A stretch of 64,000 nucleotides of DNA. It comes from Paraburkholderia atlantica (GTDB lineage: Bacteria > Pseudomonadota > Gammaproteobacteria > Burkholderiales > Burkholderiaceae). The notes under the pieces are model-generated. The model did not search any database and was not told where the DNA came from. It worked only from the letters and a program-made list of their open reading frames with translations. Every line of letters starts with the position of its first letter. Position 1 is the first letter of the stretch. Location: NCBI RefSeq assembly GCF_009362785.1, contig NZ_WHNQ01000032.1:1-64000 (forward strand). The letters are read 5' to 3'. The position numbers were made by a program, and so were the translations under genes. Shown piece after piece: positions 51,768-61,031 of this stretch.

Positions 51768-52838
51768 ATGAAACTGACTACCGCACAGCCCGCCCGTCAC
51801 CCCAATCCAACGGCGAAAGCGACCGCTTTGGCCTATCTGGTATTCGAACGGCCGGACCTCGAGCAAGCCGAGCGTTTTCTCAATGACTTTGGGCTTCAAA
51901 CGGTATCGCGGGACGAGGCGCTGCTGCTTCTACGCGGCACGGACGCTGCGCATTTTTGTTATGTGGTGCGTAGGGCGTCGAAAGCGCGGTTTGTGGGCTT
52001 CGGCCTGCAAGTCGGCAGTCGCGAGCAGCTTGATGTGCTGGCGAAGCTGCCGGGCGCGTCCGAGGTCGAAGACTCCGCGCTGCCGGGCGGCGGCTACGTG
52101 GTGCGAATGACGGACCCTTCCGGTTTCGCTATCGATGCGATCTGGGGCCAGGCACCCGCCTCTGCCTTGCCGCACCGGCTGCCACTGCCATTCAATTCCG
52201 TCGATGCCACCGTTCGCGTCAACGATACGCAGCGACCGCCCGAGCGCGCGCCAGAGGTGATCCGGCTAGGGCATGTCGTACTCGAACTCGCCGACTTTCA
52301 GGAAACCTGTGCCTGGTACACGCGGCACTTCGGGTTCATCCCGAGCGACGTACAGGCGCTTCCCGACGGCTCGCCGGCGGTCGCATTCATGCGTCTCGAT
52401 CTTGGCAACAACCCGGCCGATCATCACACGCTAGCGCTTGCTCAGGGATTCGCTGCGACATACAGCCATAGCGCCTACGAGCTCATCGACGCAGACGCGG
52501 TCGGTATGGGCCAGCGCGTCTTGCGCGACAGTGGCTGGACGCACGCGTGGGGAATCGGCCGACATATCCTGGGGAGCCAGATTTTCGACTACTGGCAGGA
52601 CCCGTGGGGCGACAAGCACGAACACTATTGCGACGGCGACCTGTTCACGTCCGATGAGCCGACGGGAATCCATGCCGTGAGTCGCCAGGCAATGGCTCAG
52701 TGGGGGCCGACCATGCCGCGCAGCTTCACGAAGCCCAGATTCACGCCCACGAGCGTTGTGTTGCTTTTCAGAAACCTGCGTTACAGCCCTGACCTGACTC
52801 TGAGCAAGCTGCGAACGCTGGCAAAGATCTTCGCCTGA
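51768..52838 (+). CDS. VOC-superfamily extradiol-dioxygenase-like protein
   Basis: 356 residues, two VOC (glyoxalase-fold) modules. The C-terminal module has the metal ligands of type I extradiol dioxygenases: His in RLGHVVLEL, His in PADHHTLAL, and Glu in WGDKHEHYCDGD. The N-terminal module (30-130) lacks them, as in two-domain extradiol enzymes. It probably cleaves a catechol-type ring with Fe(II) or Mn(II) and O2. First gene of the catabolic cluster, 35 bp before the FAH gene; this pairing fits ring cleavage then hydrolysis. Confidence 0.8.
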   Translation: MKLTTAQPARHPNPTAKATALAYLVFERPDLEQAERFLNDFGLQTVSRDEALLLLRGTDAAHFCYVVRRASKARFVGFGLQVGSREQLDVLAKLPGASEVEDSALPGGGYVVRMTDPSGFAIDAIWGQAPASALPHRLPLPFNSVDATVRVNDTQRPPERAPEVIRLGHVVLELADFQETCAWYTRHFGFIPSDVQALPDGSPAVAFMRLDLGNNPADHHTLALAQGFAATYSHSAYELIDADAVGMGQRVLRDSGWTHAWGIGRHILGSQIFDYWQDPWGDKHEHYCDGDLFTSDEPTGIHAVSRQAMAQWGPTMPRSFTKPRFTPTSVVLLFRNLRYSPDLTLSKLRTLAKIFA

Positions 52839-52872
52839 ACCAGGCTTTCCTACTGATCCGGAGAATTGAACA

Positions 52873-53829
52873 ATGGCACTACACGTCCTGCATTACCTAC
52901 ATCATGGCCGTGCCCAGTGGGGCGTGGTCGCAGAGGGCGCCATCACACCGATTCCAGGCGAGTACGAATCAACCGCCGCGTTCATCGAGGCCAATCCGGT
53001 CGAGCGGCTCATGATACTCAGCGGTCCATCGATTCCCGAATCGGAAGTGCAGTGGCTGTCGCCCATCACCGCCAACCAGCAGTTCATCTGCCAGGGCGCG
53101 AATTACCGCCAGCATATGATCGAGTCCGGCATGGACCCGGACGTCAAGAAGTTCAACATGATTTTCACGAAGGCACCCAGCTGCATCGTTGCGGCGGACT
53201 CGGCCATCGTGAAACCACGCGCGGTGCGATTCCTCGACTATGAGATCGAACTCGGTCTCGTGCTCAAACGCGATATCACTTCGGGTGAGACTGTCACCGA
53301 GGCAAACCTGCACGAGTACATCGCGGGCGTTGTGATCGTCAACGATTATTCAGCGCGTGATATCCAGATTCCGCAGATGCAGTTTTACAAGGGCAAGAGC
53401 TTTCGGACATTTGGCCCTGTCGGCCCTTATCTTTGCCTGCTCGAGAAGCATGACATTCCGAAGCTGAAAGAGCTCGTGCTGACGCTCACGGTCAACGGAA
53501 CCGTTCGCCAGAACGACACTACTGCTGGCCTTGTCTATGGCCCGGCAGAGACTCTGACCGAGCTCTCCCGTGTGCACGACCTGCGCACGGGTGACCTGCT
53601 TGCAACCGGCACGCCATCTGGATGTGCGCTGAGCATTCCTTCACCGGAGAAGCAGCGCGCTGCGGCGCAGTTGTCGGAAGAGGATAAATGGCGGCTTTTC
53701 CTGAAGATGCAGGAGGACAGGCCTCAGTATCTTCAGGTGGGAGACGTCGTCGAGGCATGGATTGTCAGCCTCGACCGCTCAATCAACCTGGGCGTGCAGC
53801 AAAACGTCGTCGTTGAAGAGGCAGTATGA
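52873..53829 (+). CDS. Fumarylacetoacetate-hydrolase-family protein
   Basis: 318 residues. The FAH C-terminal domain has the metal-binding EIELGLVLKRD and NDYSARDIQ, then KGKSFRTFGPVGP and LATGTPSGCA. Family members hydrolyse, decarboxylate or hydrate acylpyruvate-type ring-cleavage products with Mg2+ or Mn2+. GGAG precedes the ATG; overlaps the ligase gene by 4 bp. Probably acts directly after the extradiol enzyme. Confidence 0.9.
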   Translation: MALHVLHYLHHGRAQWGVVAEGAITPIPGEYESTAAFIEANPVERLMILSGPSIPESEVQWLSPITANQQFICQGANYRQHMIESGMDPDVKKFNMIFTKAPSCIVAADSAIVKPRAVRFLDYEIELGLVLKRDITSGETVTEANLHEYIAGVVIVNDYSARDIQIPQMQFYKGKSFRTFGPVGPYLCLLEKHDIPKLKELVLTLTVNGTVRQNDTTAGLVYGPAETLTELSRVHDLRTGDLLATGTPSGCALSIPSPEKQRAAAQLSEEDKWRLFLKMQEDRPQYLQVGDVVEAWIVSLDRSINLGVQQNVVVEEAV

Positions 53830-55805
53830 AAGACGCCGCAAAAGGACAGGATGTTCTCGCTATCGAAGCACCGGGACAACTGCCGGATCTTCCGTCGAGC
53901 ACCTACCAAATGATCTGCAGGGGCGCTGCCATCAATCCATCGGCGCCCGCGCTTTCCTTCTTTCGAACAGCCGATGAGTATGCCAGCCCGGAGTGCTGGA
54001 CGTACAGCGACCTGTTCCGTGATATCACGTGCACCGCAAACATGTTCTCGCGGCTGGGCGTGGAAAGGAACACCGTCATCGCCTATGTGCTGCCGAATCT
54101 GCCAGAGACACACTTCGTGATCTGGGGAGGCGAAGCGGTGGGAATTGTCTGCGCGATCAATCCGCTGCTTGAAAGCGAGGCGATCGGCGAATTGCTGAAG
54201 GCGTCGGGTGCCAGCGTGCTCGTAACGCTCGCGCCGTTCCCCGGGACTGACCTATGGCAAAAAACGCAAGCGGTGTTGCACCACGTCCCTGCCATAAAAG
54301 ATCTGGTTCTCGTTAATCTAGCCGACCGGATACCGGGGGAAAAAGGATTGGCAGCCCGGATACTACAACGTGGCGAAACCGCAAGTCTGCATGGCAAAGG
54401 CGGCGTGCGCAGCGCGGTTCCCACGCAGATCCGGGTCCATGATTTTGGCACCGCAATGGCGAACGAGTCCGGAATATCGCTCGACGACTCGCCCTCGGCG
54501 CGGATCGACGATATCTCGTCCTGCTTCTGCACGGGCGGAACCACGGGACTGCCGAAGATCGCGATGCGCCGGCACCGCAATGAGGTTGCCAATGCGTGGA
54601 ACGCCGGTCGGTTTCTCGGCGAAAGCATCGGTCCGGGCAAAACAATATTTTGCGGACTGCCGCTATTTCATGTGAATGCCGTGATGGTGACGGGTCTACT
54701 AGCGTTCTCGCGCGGCGCTCATGTCGTTCTCGGCACACCACAAGGATATCGCGGCGACGGTGTTGTAAAGCGCTTCTGGGAAATCGTTGAACATTACGGC
54801 ATCAATTTCTTCAGCGGTGTGCCAACGCTTTATGGGTCACTGCTCGAGGTTCCTATTGGCGGACACGATATCAGTTCCCTCGAGTACGGGCTGTGCGGTG
54901 CCGCGCCGATGCCAGTGGAATTGCTTCGCAATTTCGAGCATCGCACGGGGGTCCGAATTCTCGAAGGCTACGGACTCACTGAAGGCGCCTGCGTGAGCAG
55001 CGTCAATCCGCCGCTCGGTGAACGCAGGGCCGGCTCGATTGGCCTTTGCCTTCCCGGTCAGGCTATGAAGGTCGTGGTGGCCGATGAAGCCGGCCGGTAT
55101 TCGCGCGATTGCGCGGCAGATGAAGTCGGCCAACTGGTGATCTCCGGACCGAATGTGTTCGTTGGATATTCCAGGCCAGAGCAGAACAGTGGAATCTGGA
55201 TGGACCTCGGCGACGGCGAACGTTGGCTCAATACTGGCGATCTCGGGCGCCGCGATGCCGACGGATACTTCTGGCTCACAGGCCGGAAAAAGGAGCTGAT
55301 CATTCGGGGCGGTCACAACATCGACCCTGCGGCTATCGAAGAAGCCCTGCATCGTCATCCCGCGGTTCAGATTGCCGCCGCCGTCGGCCGGCCCGACGCG
55401 CATGCGGGCGAGTTGCCGGTTGCCTATGTCCAGCTCAAGCCAGGCGCCACGACAACCGAAGCGGAACTGGCCGTATTCCTGCGCGCCTGCATTAGCGAGC
55501 GGGCTGCGCTTCCTAAGGCAATCCGCGTCATCGATGCCATGCCGCTGACAGGGGTCGGCAAGATCTACAAACCGGCGCTGAAATGGCGAGAAATAGCGGA
55601 CGCATTGCGATCCGCACTCGTTGAGGCCGGTGTCAACGATGCGGCGGTGAGCATCGTCGAAGACACCGCTCGCGGGCTGACTGCTCATGTCGAGCTCAGT
55701 AGCGTCGAGCTCGAAGAACTGGCGCGCGCGACGCTCGCTCGCTTTCCGTTCGGCTTTTCGCTTTCCATCCCGGCGAGTTCGGGCGGAAGAGCGGGTCACG
55801 CCTGA
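53826..55805 (+). CDS. AMP-forming acyl-CoA ligase
   Basis: 659 residues of the ANL family. P-loop CTGGTTGLPKIAMRR, A5 GYGLTEGA, A7 NTGDLGRRDADGYFWLTGR, A8 KKELIIRGGHNIDPAAIEE, and the catalytic Lys in VGKIYKPALKW. A C-terminal tail of ~60 residues extends past the usual end. Activates a carboxylic acid, aromatic or aliphatic, to a CoA thioester. In this cluster it may act on an aromatic acid entering the pathway or on a ring-cleavage acid. Confidence 0.9.
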   Translation: MKDAAKGQDVLAIEAPGQLPDLPSSTYQMICRGAAINPSAPALSFFRTADEYASPECWTYSDLFRDITCTANMFSRLGVERNTVIAYVLPNLPETHFVIWGGEAVGIVCAINPLLESEAIGELLKASGASVLVTLAPFPGTDLWQKTQAVLHHVPAIKDLVLVNLADRIPGEKGLAARILQRGETASLHGKGGVRSAVPTQIRVHDFGTAMANESGISLDDSPSARIDDISSCFCTGGTTGLPKIAMRRHRNEVANAWNAGRFLGESIGPGKTIFCGLPLFHVNAVMVTGLLAFSRGAHVVLGTPQGYRGDGVVKRFWEIVEHYGINFFSGVPTLYGSLLEVPIGGHDISSLEYGLCGAAPMPVELLRNFEHRTGVRILEGYGLTEGACVSSVNPPLGERRAGSIGLCLPGQAMKVVVADEAGRYSRDCAADEVGQLVISGPNVFVGYSRPEQNSGIWMDLGDGERWLNTGDLGRRDADGYFWLTGRKKELIIRGGHNIDPAAIEEALHRHPAVQIAAAVGRPDAHAGELPVAYVQLKPGATTTEAELAVFLRACISERAALPKAIRVIDAMPLTGVGKIYKPALKWREIADALRSALVEAGVNDAAVSIVEDTARGLTAHVELSSVELEELARATLARFPFGFSLSIPASSGGRAGHA

Positions 55806-56192
55806 ACGCCAGTGGCATTTGTTTTCGAGCTAGAGCAGTGGTTTTTAAAAATGGCTCGGCCCCGTTTCGGCAACGCCACTGCGGATTACCCGCTCGGGTC
55901 GCACGCCGTCGACTCGGGGTGTCTACGTACACATCGAACTTACGTCAGGCATAGACCTGTAGCCGCGCGATTTTGCTGGGGGCACGAAGAAGAGCGGTGG
56001 AAAGCGCCATCAGAAACGCACGAAAGCGCGTCATTTCATTTAGTACGACTGCATGAGACGCGGGCCTGACGTCGTTCGATGCAAACGAGCCAGAGCTATG
56101 CCGACACCACGCGGTCACGGGCGCCTCATGAAGCGCCCTGACCGGCAGGGCGACAAAAACTATTCAGCCAATGAGACAGGAGAAGACACGTG
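55806..56192. other. Gap with no recognised gene
   Basis: About 385 bp between the ligase and OmpW genes. Two small hairpins occur at 56119-56150 (GGGCGC/GCGCCC; CCCTG/CAGGG) without a T-run. A separate promoter for the downstream genes could lie here but was not identified. Confidence 0.4.
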
Positions 56193-56930
56193 ATGAACGA
56201 CAGGAGAACGGTTCGCCCCGCTGGTTTCGCGGTGTGCCTCTGCGCGGCGGCGTTTGCTGGCAACGCGAATGCGCAGACAGCCGGGAGCTTCACCGTGGCG
56301 ACCGGGTGGCTCCACGTCGCGCCACAGAGTAGTGCAACACCGCTGACCGTGGAAAGCGTGGGTGGCATGACAGTGAATCAGCAACTGCCCGGTACTGGGG
56401 CGCATGCGACGTCCACGGACACAATGGGGATCACGACCGAGTATTACGTCACCGACCACATTGGCATTGCGACGCTCATCGGACTCCCGCTCACGGTGGA
56501 TCTGGTCGGGGATGGCGCGCTCGCGAAGTATGGAACCCTGGGCTCGACGCGGCCGATTCCGCCCGCGCTTGTCTTTCGATATCACCTGCTTTCCGCCCAG
56601 TCGAAGTTCCGTCCTTTCATCGGACTAGGCGTGAACTATACGTGGTTCACCCAGGTGCGTACGACTAACAGTCGGTTTGTCACTGACAGTCTCGGTCCAG
56701 GCGGGTCGGCGCACGCATCCCTCAGTTCGTCCTGGAACCCGGTATTCGAGATCGGGGCTTATTACGCGATGACGAACCACTGGTCCGTGGGTGCCAGCGT
56801 CGGTTACGTTCCTGTAAAGACACACCTTACGCTGGACGGGACTACGGCTAAAGGGACGCAAATCGTTTCGACATCGACGATCCGTCTCAATCCCGTAAAT
56901 GTCTTCCTGAATGTCGCCTATACCTTCTAG
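56193..56930 (+). CDS. OmpW-family outer-membrane protein
   Basis: 245 residues. A signal peptide ending NANAQ, then eight amphipathic strands typical of OmpW (GSFTVATGWLHVAPQSS, FRPFIGLGVNYTWF, NHWSVGASVGYVPVKT), ending in Phe (NVAYTF). Small beta-barrels of this family are associated with uptake of hydrophobic compounds, for example AlkL. AGGAG upstream allows either the GTG at 56190 or the ATG at 56193. Position in the cluster suggests an entry route for aromatic substrate. Confidence 0.88.
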   Translation: MNDRRTVRPAGFAVCLCAAAFAGNANAQTAGSFTVATGWLHVAPQSSATPLTVESVGGMTVNQQLPGTGAHATSTDTMGITTEYYVTDHIGIATLIGLPLTVDLVGDGALAKYGTLGSTRPIPPALVFRYHLLSAQSKFRPFIGLGVNYTWFTQVRTTNSRFVTDSLGPGGSAHASLSSSWNPVFEIGAYYAMTNHWSVGASVGYVPVKTHLTLDGTTAKGTQIVSTSTIRLNPVNVFLNVAYTF

Positions 56931-57155
56931 CCCGCAAGGACAGCGTTTCAGGCGCCGGACACGGCGGAATACGTTCAACCAGTTTAGAGGTTCAAATGCA
57001 CAACAAAATGAGGAAACTCGACCATTCGGAACACGCTGATGACGTCCCGATGGACGTAACGCTGCGGCGTACAGTTCCTGTCGCGCGCGTGGGAGTAATG
57101 GTTGTGCAAGCGCTTTGGCCATCTCCTGCTTCAATGTTTCATCTCGGGTGAAACC

Positions 57156-60134
57156 ATGAAGCGACAAGTGCTCAAATCGATTCTGTTCGCGCTGCCCAAG
57201 GTACTCGGCCTGACGGCAAGCCGGTTCCCCGCCTATCGTCAGCGCCTCAAGGAGCGGAACATTGTCGCCTGGATCGGGCTGATGGATCGGAGCGTCGGCC
57301 GCGTCATAGAAATCAGGAACGGTCGCGTCCGGTCGCGCGCCTGCACGCGTGGGACAGCCGACGTGAGCATCCTGTTCAAGGATGTCGCCACGGCCCTCAA
57401 ATTTCTGTCGCCACGGCAGGACCATGCTGAAATTATTCATGCGGCAAAGAACTTCAAGGTGGTGACGGAGGGCGAGGATGAACTGCTGGTGTGGTTCATG
57501 CAAACGCTCAGTATGATGCAAACCATCAGCCTGCCGATGGGCACACCAATGCGGGACGGCACGCGCCGATACACGACCTGCACGAACGGCGGCCCTTTGT
57601 TCGTTTACGTGAAGGATGATCGCATCATTCGGGTGACGCCTATCGATCTGGACGGCAAGGACGCTGCCAGTTGGGAGATCGAGGCGCGCGGGCGCCGCTT
57701 CAGTCCACCACGGCGAGGTCTGGTCGCGCCGCACGCATTGGCGATCAAGTCGCTCGTCTATTCCGACAAACGGATTCTTCATCCGTTGAAGCGCGTTGAT
57801 TTCGACCCAGATGGCGAGCGCAATCCGCAAAATCGCGGCAAGTCGGGCTACGTCCCGATCAGCTGGGACGAGGCACTGGACATCGTTGGGAAAGAAATCA
57901 ACCGGCAAAAGCGCGTTCACGGTCCCGGCTCGATTACGTTTCCCATGTCGTCGCATCATCAGTGGGGGAACATCGGCTACTACCTCAGCGCGCTCACCCG
58001 CTTCGCCAATCTGATCGGCTTCACCCGGGTTGCCGCGAATCCGGACAGTTGGGAAGGCTGGTACTGGGGTGCGATGCATCACTTCGGCAACTCGATGCGC
58101 GTCGGTGTGCCGTCAGGCTATGGCGGCATCGAAGACTGCCTGAAGGAGGCGGAAATGATCGTCTTCTGGTCTTCCGATCCGGAAAGCACTAACGGCGCGT
58201 ATGCGGGATTCGAGGGTACGCCGCGGCGCCTGTGGGCGAAAGAACTGGGCATCGAGTTCGTTCACATCGACCCACACTGCAATCCGACCGCGCAGTTGCT
58301 GGGCGGGCGTTGGATTCCCGTTCGACCGCAAACCGATGCGGCTCTCGCGACCGCGATCATGTACGTTTGGGCCGTGGAGGGCTTATACGACCAGGATTAC
58401 GTCGCTAACCGCACGACCGGCTTCGCTGAATGGAGCGCCTATCTGCTGGGCGATACGGACGGCGTGCCGAAGACGCCTGAATGGCAACAGTCCGAGACCG
58501 GCGTGCCCGCGAAGGATGTGCGGGCGCTCGCTCGCCTGTGGGGAAAAAAGAAAGTCTATCTCTCTGTCGGCATGACAGGCGCGGGCTTCGGCGGGGCAGG
58601 ACGCGGCGCGACCGGGGCGCAATGGGCGCGCTGCATGATCATGATGATGGCGATGCAGGGGTGGGGTAAGCCGGGCGTAAATTTTGGGTGTCTGCAGCTG
58701 GGTGCTCCGCACGACCTCCACTTTTATTTCCCTGGCTATGCCGACGGCGGGATGTCCGGCGACCTCGCGTGGACCGCCAATGCCGTAAATAACTATCAGC
58801 GCATGCCGCACATCCTGACGATGAATCCCGTCAAACAGATGGTCCCGCGGCAGCAGCTACCCGATGCCATCATCAACGGCCATGCGACAGGATACCTGTG
58901 GGACGGTATGTCTCAGGAAGCGCAGTTCGCGCCCTTCAGCTACCCGATGCCGGGCTATTCGCCGATCCACATGATCTATCGCTATGGCGGATCTTCCTTC
59001 AGCACCGTCACGAAGTCTGGACGCTGGGCCGATGCCTATCAACATTCCAGCATCGAATTCGTGGTGAACCAGTCGATCTGGATGGAAGGGGAGGCGCAGT
59101 TCGCCGACATCATTCTGCCGGCTTGCACATCGCTCGAGCGATGGGACATCGGCGAGTGGTCGAATTCAGGCGGCTACGCGCATCATGGCTTCAACACCGT
59201 CAATCATCGAATGGTAACGATGCAGCACAAATGCATCGAGCCACTGGGCGAATCCCGCTCGGACTACGATATCTTCGCCGCTATTCTGACCCGTCTTGGT
59301 CTTGGCGGTGTCTTCACCGAGGGCTGCGGCGAACTCGATTGGGTCAAGCGGGTATTCGAATCGTCGGATCTGCCCGATCACGTTTCGTGGCGCGAATTCT
59401 GCCGCAAGGGATATTTCGTCGTACCGCCCGAAAAGCCCGAATTGCGCCATGCCGTCGACATGCGCTGGTTCGCGGAAGGTCGTCGCAAGGATTTGCACGA
59501 ACCGCATCCGATGCCGTCGCAGTATGCCGAAAAGTTCGGCATGGGCCTGCAGACGCCGAGCGGCAAGCTCGAGTTCGTACCCGAGTTGCTGAAGCGGCAC
59601 ACCGCCGATAATCCCGAGCGGCCCGCACTGAACCGGTATATCCCGTCGTGGGAGGGCTTGCGCAGTGAATTGGCCCAGCGCTATCCCCTGCAACTGATAG
59701 CAACTCACAGCCGCTACAGTTTTCATACCCATTGCGACGGCAAGAATTCGTCAGTCAACAGCGTCGAGGATCATCGTGCGCTGGTCGGCGGTCACCGCTT
59801 CTGGCTGCTGAGGCTCGGGTTCGCAGACGCGGCCGCGCGAGGCATTGCTCATCGCGACCTCGTCAAGGTCTACAACGACCGGGGCGCCGTGATCTGTGCG
59901 GCTGATGTGTCGGCTTTGTTAACCCCTGGTGTCGTCAAGTCGTATGAGGCAAGCGCGGAATTCCAGATGATCGAAGTGGACGGCGAACGTGTCGAGATCG
60001 GCGGCTGCATGAACATGCTCACTCCTGACCGGTCGCAGACGGCGGGCACGAGCAGCATGAGCCCGAATTCATGTCTCGTGCAGGTTGAAAAATGGAAAGG
60101 CGCCGATGCGTTCCTGCTCGGTCGCGCAGCGTGA
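57156..60134 (+). CDS. Pyrogallol-hydroxytransferase-type molybdenum enzyme, large subunit
   Basis: 992 residues of the DMSO-reductase superfamily, closest by eye to Pelobacter pyrogallol-phloroglucinol transhydroxylase (AthL): CTNGGPLFVYVKDDRIIRVT, SHHQWGNIGYYLSALTRFAN, NPDSWEGWYWGAMHHFG (D297-S298 would match the catalytic Asp and Mo-ligand Ser), HSRYSFHTHCDGKNSSVNS, and an end with GGCMNMLTPDRSQT. It should move a hydroxyl between polyhydroxybenzenes without net redox. Residues ~1-123 are extra compared with AthL; 35-115 look like an SCP2-type lipid-binding domain. No Tat signal, so cytosolic. Followed 11 bp later by the Fe-S subunit. Confidence 0.85.
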   Translation: MKRQVLKSILFALPKVLGLTASRFPAYRQRLKERNIVAWIGLMDRSVGRVIEIRNGRVRSRACTRGTADVSILFKDVATALKFLSPRQDHAEIIHAAKNFKVVTEGEDELLVWFMQTLSMMQTISLPMGTPMRDGTRRYTTCTNGGPLFVYVKDDRIIRVTPIDLDGKDAASWEIEARGRRFSPPRRGLVAPHALAIKSLVYSDKRILHPLKRVDFDPDGERNPQNRGKSGYVPISWDEALDIVGKEINRQKRVHGPGSITFPMSSHHQWGNIGYYLSALTRFANLIGFTRVAANPDSWEGWYWGAMHHFGNSMRVGVPSGYGGIEDCLKEAEMIVFWSSDPESTNGAYAGFEGTPRRLWAKELGIEFVHIDPHCNPTAQLLGGRWIPVRPQTDAALATAIMYVWAVEGLYDQDYVANRTTGFAEWSAYLLGDTDGVPKTPEWQQSETGVPAKDVRALARLWGKKKVYLSVGMTGAGFGGAGRGATGAQWARCMIMMMAMQGWGKPGVNFGCLQLGAPHDLHFYFPGYADGGMSGDLAWTANAVNNYQRMPHILTMNPVKQMVPRQQLPDAIINGHATGYLWDGMSQEAQFAPFSYPMPGYSPIHMIYRYGGSSFSTVTKSGRWADAYQHSSIEFVVNQSIWMEGEAQFADIILPACTSLERWDIGEWSNSGGYAHHGFNTVNHRMVTMQHKCIEPLGESRSDYDIFAAILTRLGLGGVFTEGCGELDWVKRVFESSDLPDHVSWREFCRKGYFVVPPEKPELRHAVDMRWFAEGRRKDLHEPHPMPSQYAEKFGMGLQTPSGKLEFVPELLKRHTADNPERPALNRYIPSWEGLRSELAQRYPLQLIATHSRYSFHTHCDGKNSSVNSVEDHRALVGGHRFWLLRLGFADAAARGIAHRDLVKVYNDRGAVICAADVSALLTPGVVKSYEASAEFQMIEVDGERVEIGGCMNMLTPDRSQTAGTSSMSPNSCLVQVEKWKGADAFLLGRAA

Positions 60135-60145
60135 GGAGAAACGCC

Positions 60146-61009
60146 ATGAGCAAGTGGAATCTGGTTATCAAGGTCGGGCGCTGCGAGAACTGCCAGAACT
60201 GCGTGATCGCCGCGCGCGATGAGCACGTTGGCAACGACTTTCCCGGTTACTCCGCACCCGCTTCGGCCGATGCCGAAAGCACCATTCGCATCATGCGCCG
60301 CGTGCAAGGCGATTCGCACATGGCGGAGACGACGTACTTGCCGGTCATGTGCAATCACTGCGACGACGCACCGTGCATGCGTGCAGGCGGCGACGCCATC
60401 CGCAAGCGCGCCGACGGCATCGTCATCATCGATCCGGACAAGGCGCGGGGCAGAAAGGACATCGTCAAGGCCTGTCCATACAAGGCGATCGTATGGAACG
60501 AGGCATTGCAGCTGCCGCAGACATGGATCTTCGATGCCCATCTTCTCGACCAGGGTTGGCAACAGCCGCGATGCGAACAGTCCTGCCCAACGGGCGTTTT
60601 CGAAACCGTCAGGCTCGATGACGCCGCAATGGCAGAGAAGGCAAGACGGGAGGGTCTCAAAGTTCTTGAACCGAGGTTAAAAACCAGTCCCCGCGTCTGG
60701 TACAGCGGCCTCGATCGTTGGGAAACCTGTTTTATCGGCGGCAGTGTCAGTGCGCAGGTGGGGCAGGTCGTCGAGTGTGTCGCTGATGCGGCCGTTGCGC
60801 TGTACTGGTGCAATCGGAAGGTGGCCGAAACCGTCACCGACGCGTTCGGCGATTTCCGGTTTTCGCGGCTCATCAAAGATAGCGGCCATTATCGGATCGA
60901 GATTCGTCATGCCTTGGGCAATGCGTCGCGCGAATGCGTATTGGGCGAGAGCGTGTATCTCGGCGAGATCGGCCTCGTGCAGTCGACGAGCGCGGTTGAG
61001 GTCGACTGA
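60146..61009 (+). CDS. Pyrogallol-hydroxytransferase-type Fe-S small subunit
   Basis: 287 residues. The N-terminal ferredoxin part (GRCENCQNC, CNHCDDAPC, ACPY, RCEQSCP) is followed by a C-terminal carboxypeptidase-regulatory-like beta domain (DAFGDFRFSRLIKDSGHYRI), the layout of Pelobacter AthS. The usual fourth Cys of motif I is Ala/Arg (NCVIAARDEH), and the CxxC before AHLLD is TWIF. That removes three of the four ligands of one [4Fe-4S] cluster, leaving two intact. GAGGAG precedes the ATG. Partners the large subunit. Confidence 0.85.
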   Translation: MSKWNLVIKVGRCENCQNCVIAARDEHVGNDFPGYSAPASADAESTIRIMRRVQGDSHMAETTYLPVMCNHCDDAPCMRAGGDAIRKRADGIVIIDPDKARGRKDIVKACPYKAIVWNEALQLPQTWIFDAHLLDQGWQQPRCEQSCPTGVFETVRLDDAAMAEKARREGLKVLEPRLKTSPRVWYSGLDRWETCFIGGSVSAQVGQVVECVADAAVALYWCNRKVAETVTDAFGDFRFSRLIKDSGHYRIEIRHALGNASRECVLGESVYLGEIGLVQSTSAVEVD

Positions 61010-61031
61010 TGCCGGCGCTGTGTATCCATCC

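Noticed and set aside
56920..56960. Third copy of the candidate sRNA (TATACC and GGACAGCGTTTC after ompW)
   Set aside because: The -10-like bases are the last codons of ompW and there is no hairpin-T-run terminator; only the short core matches.
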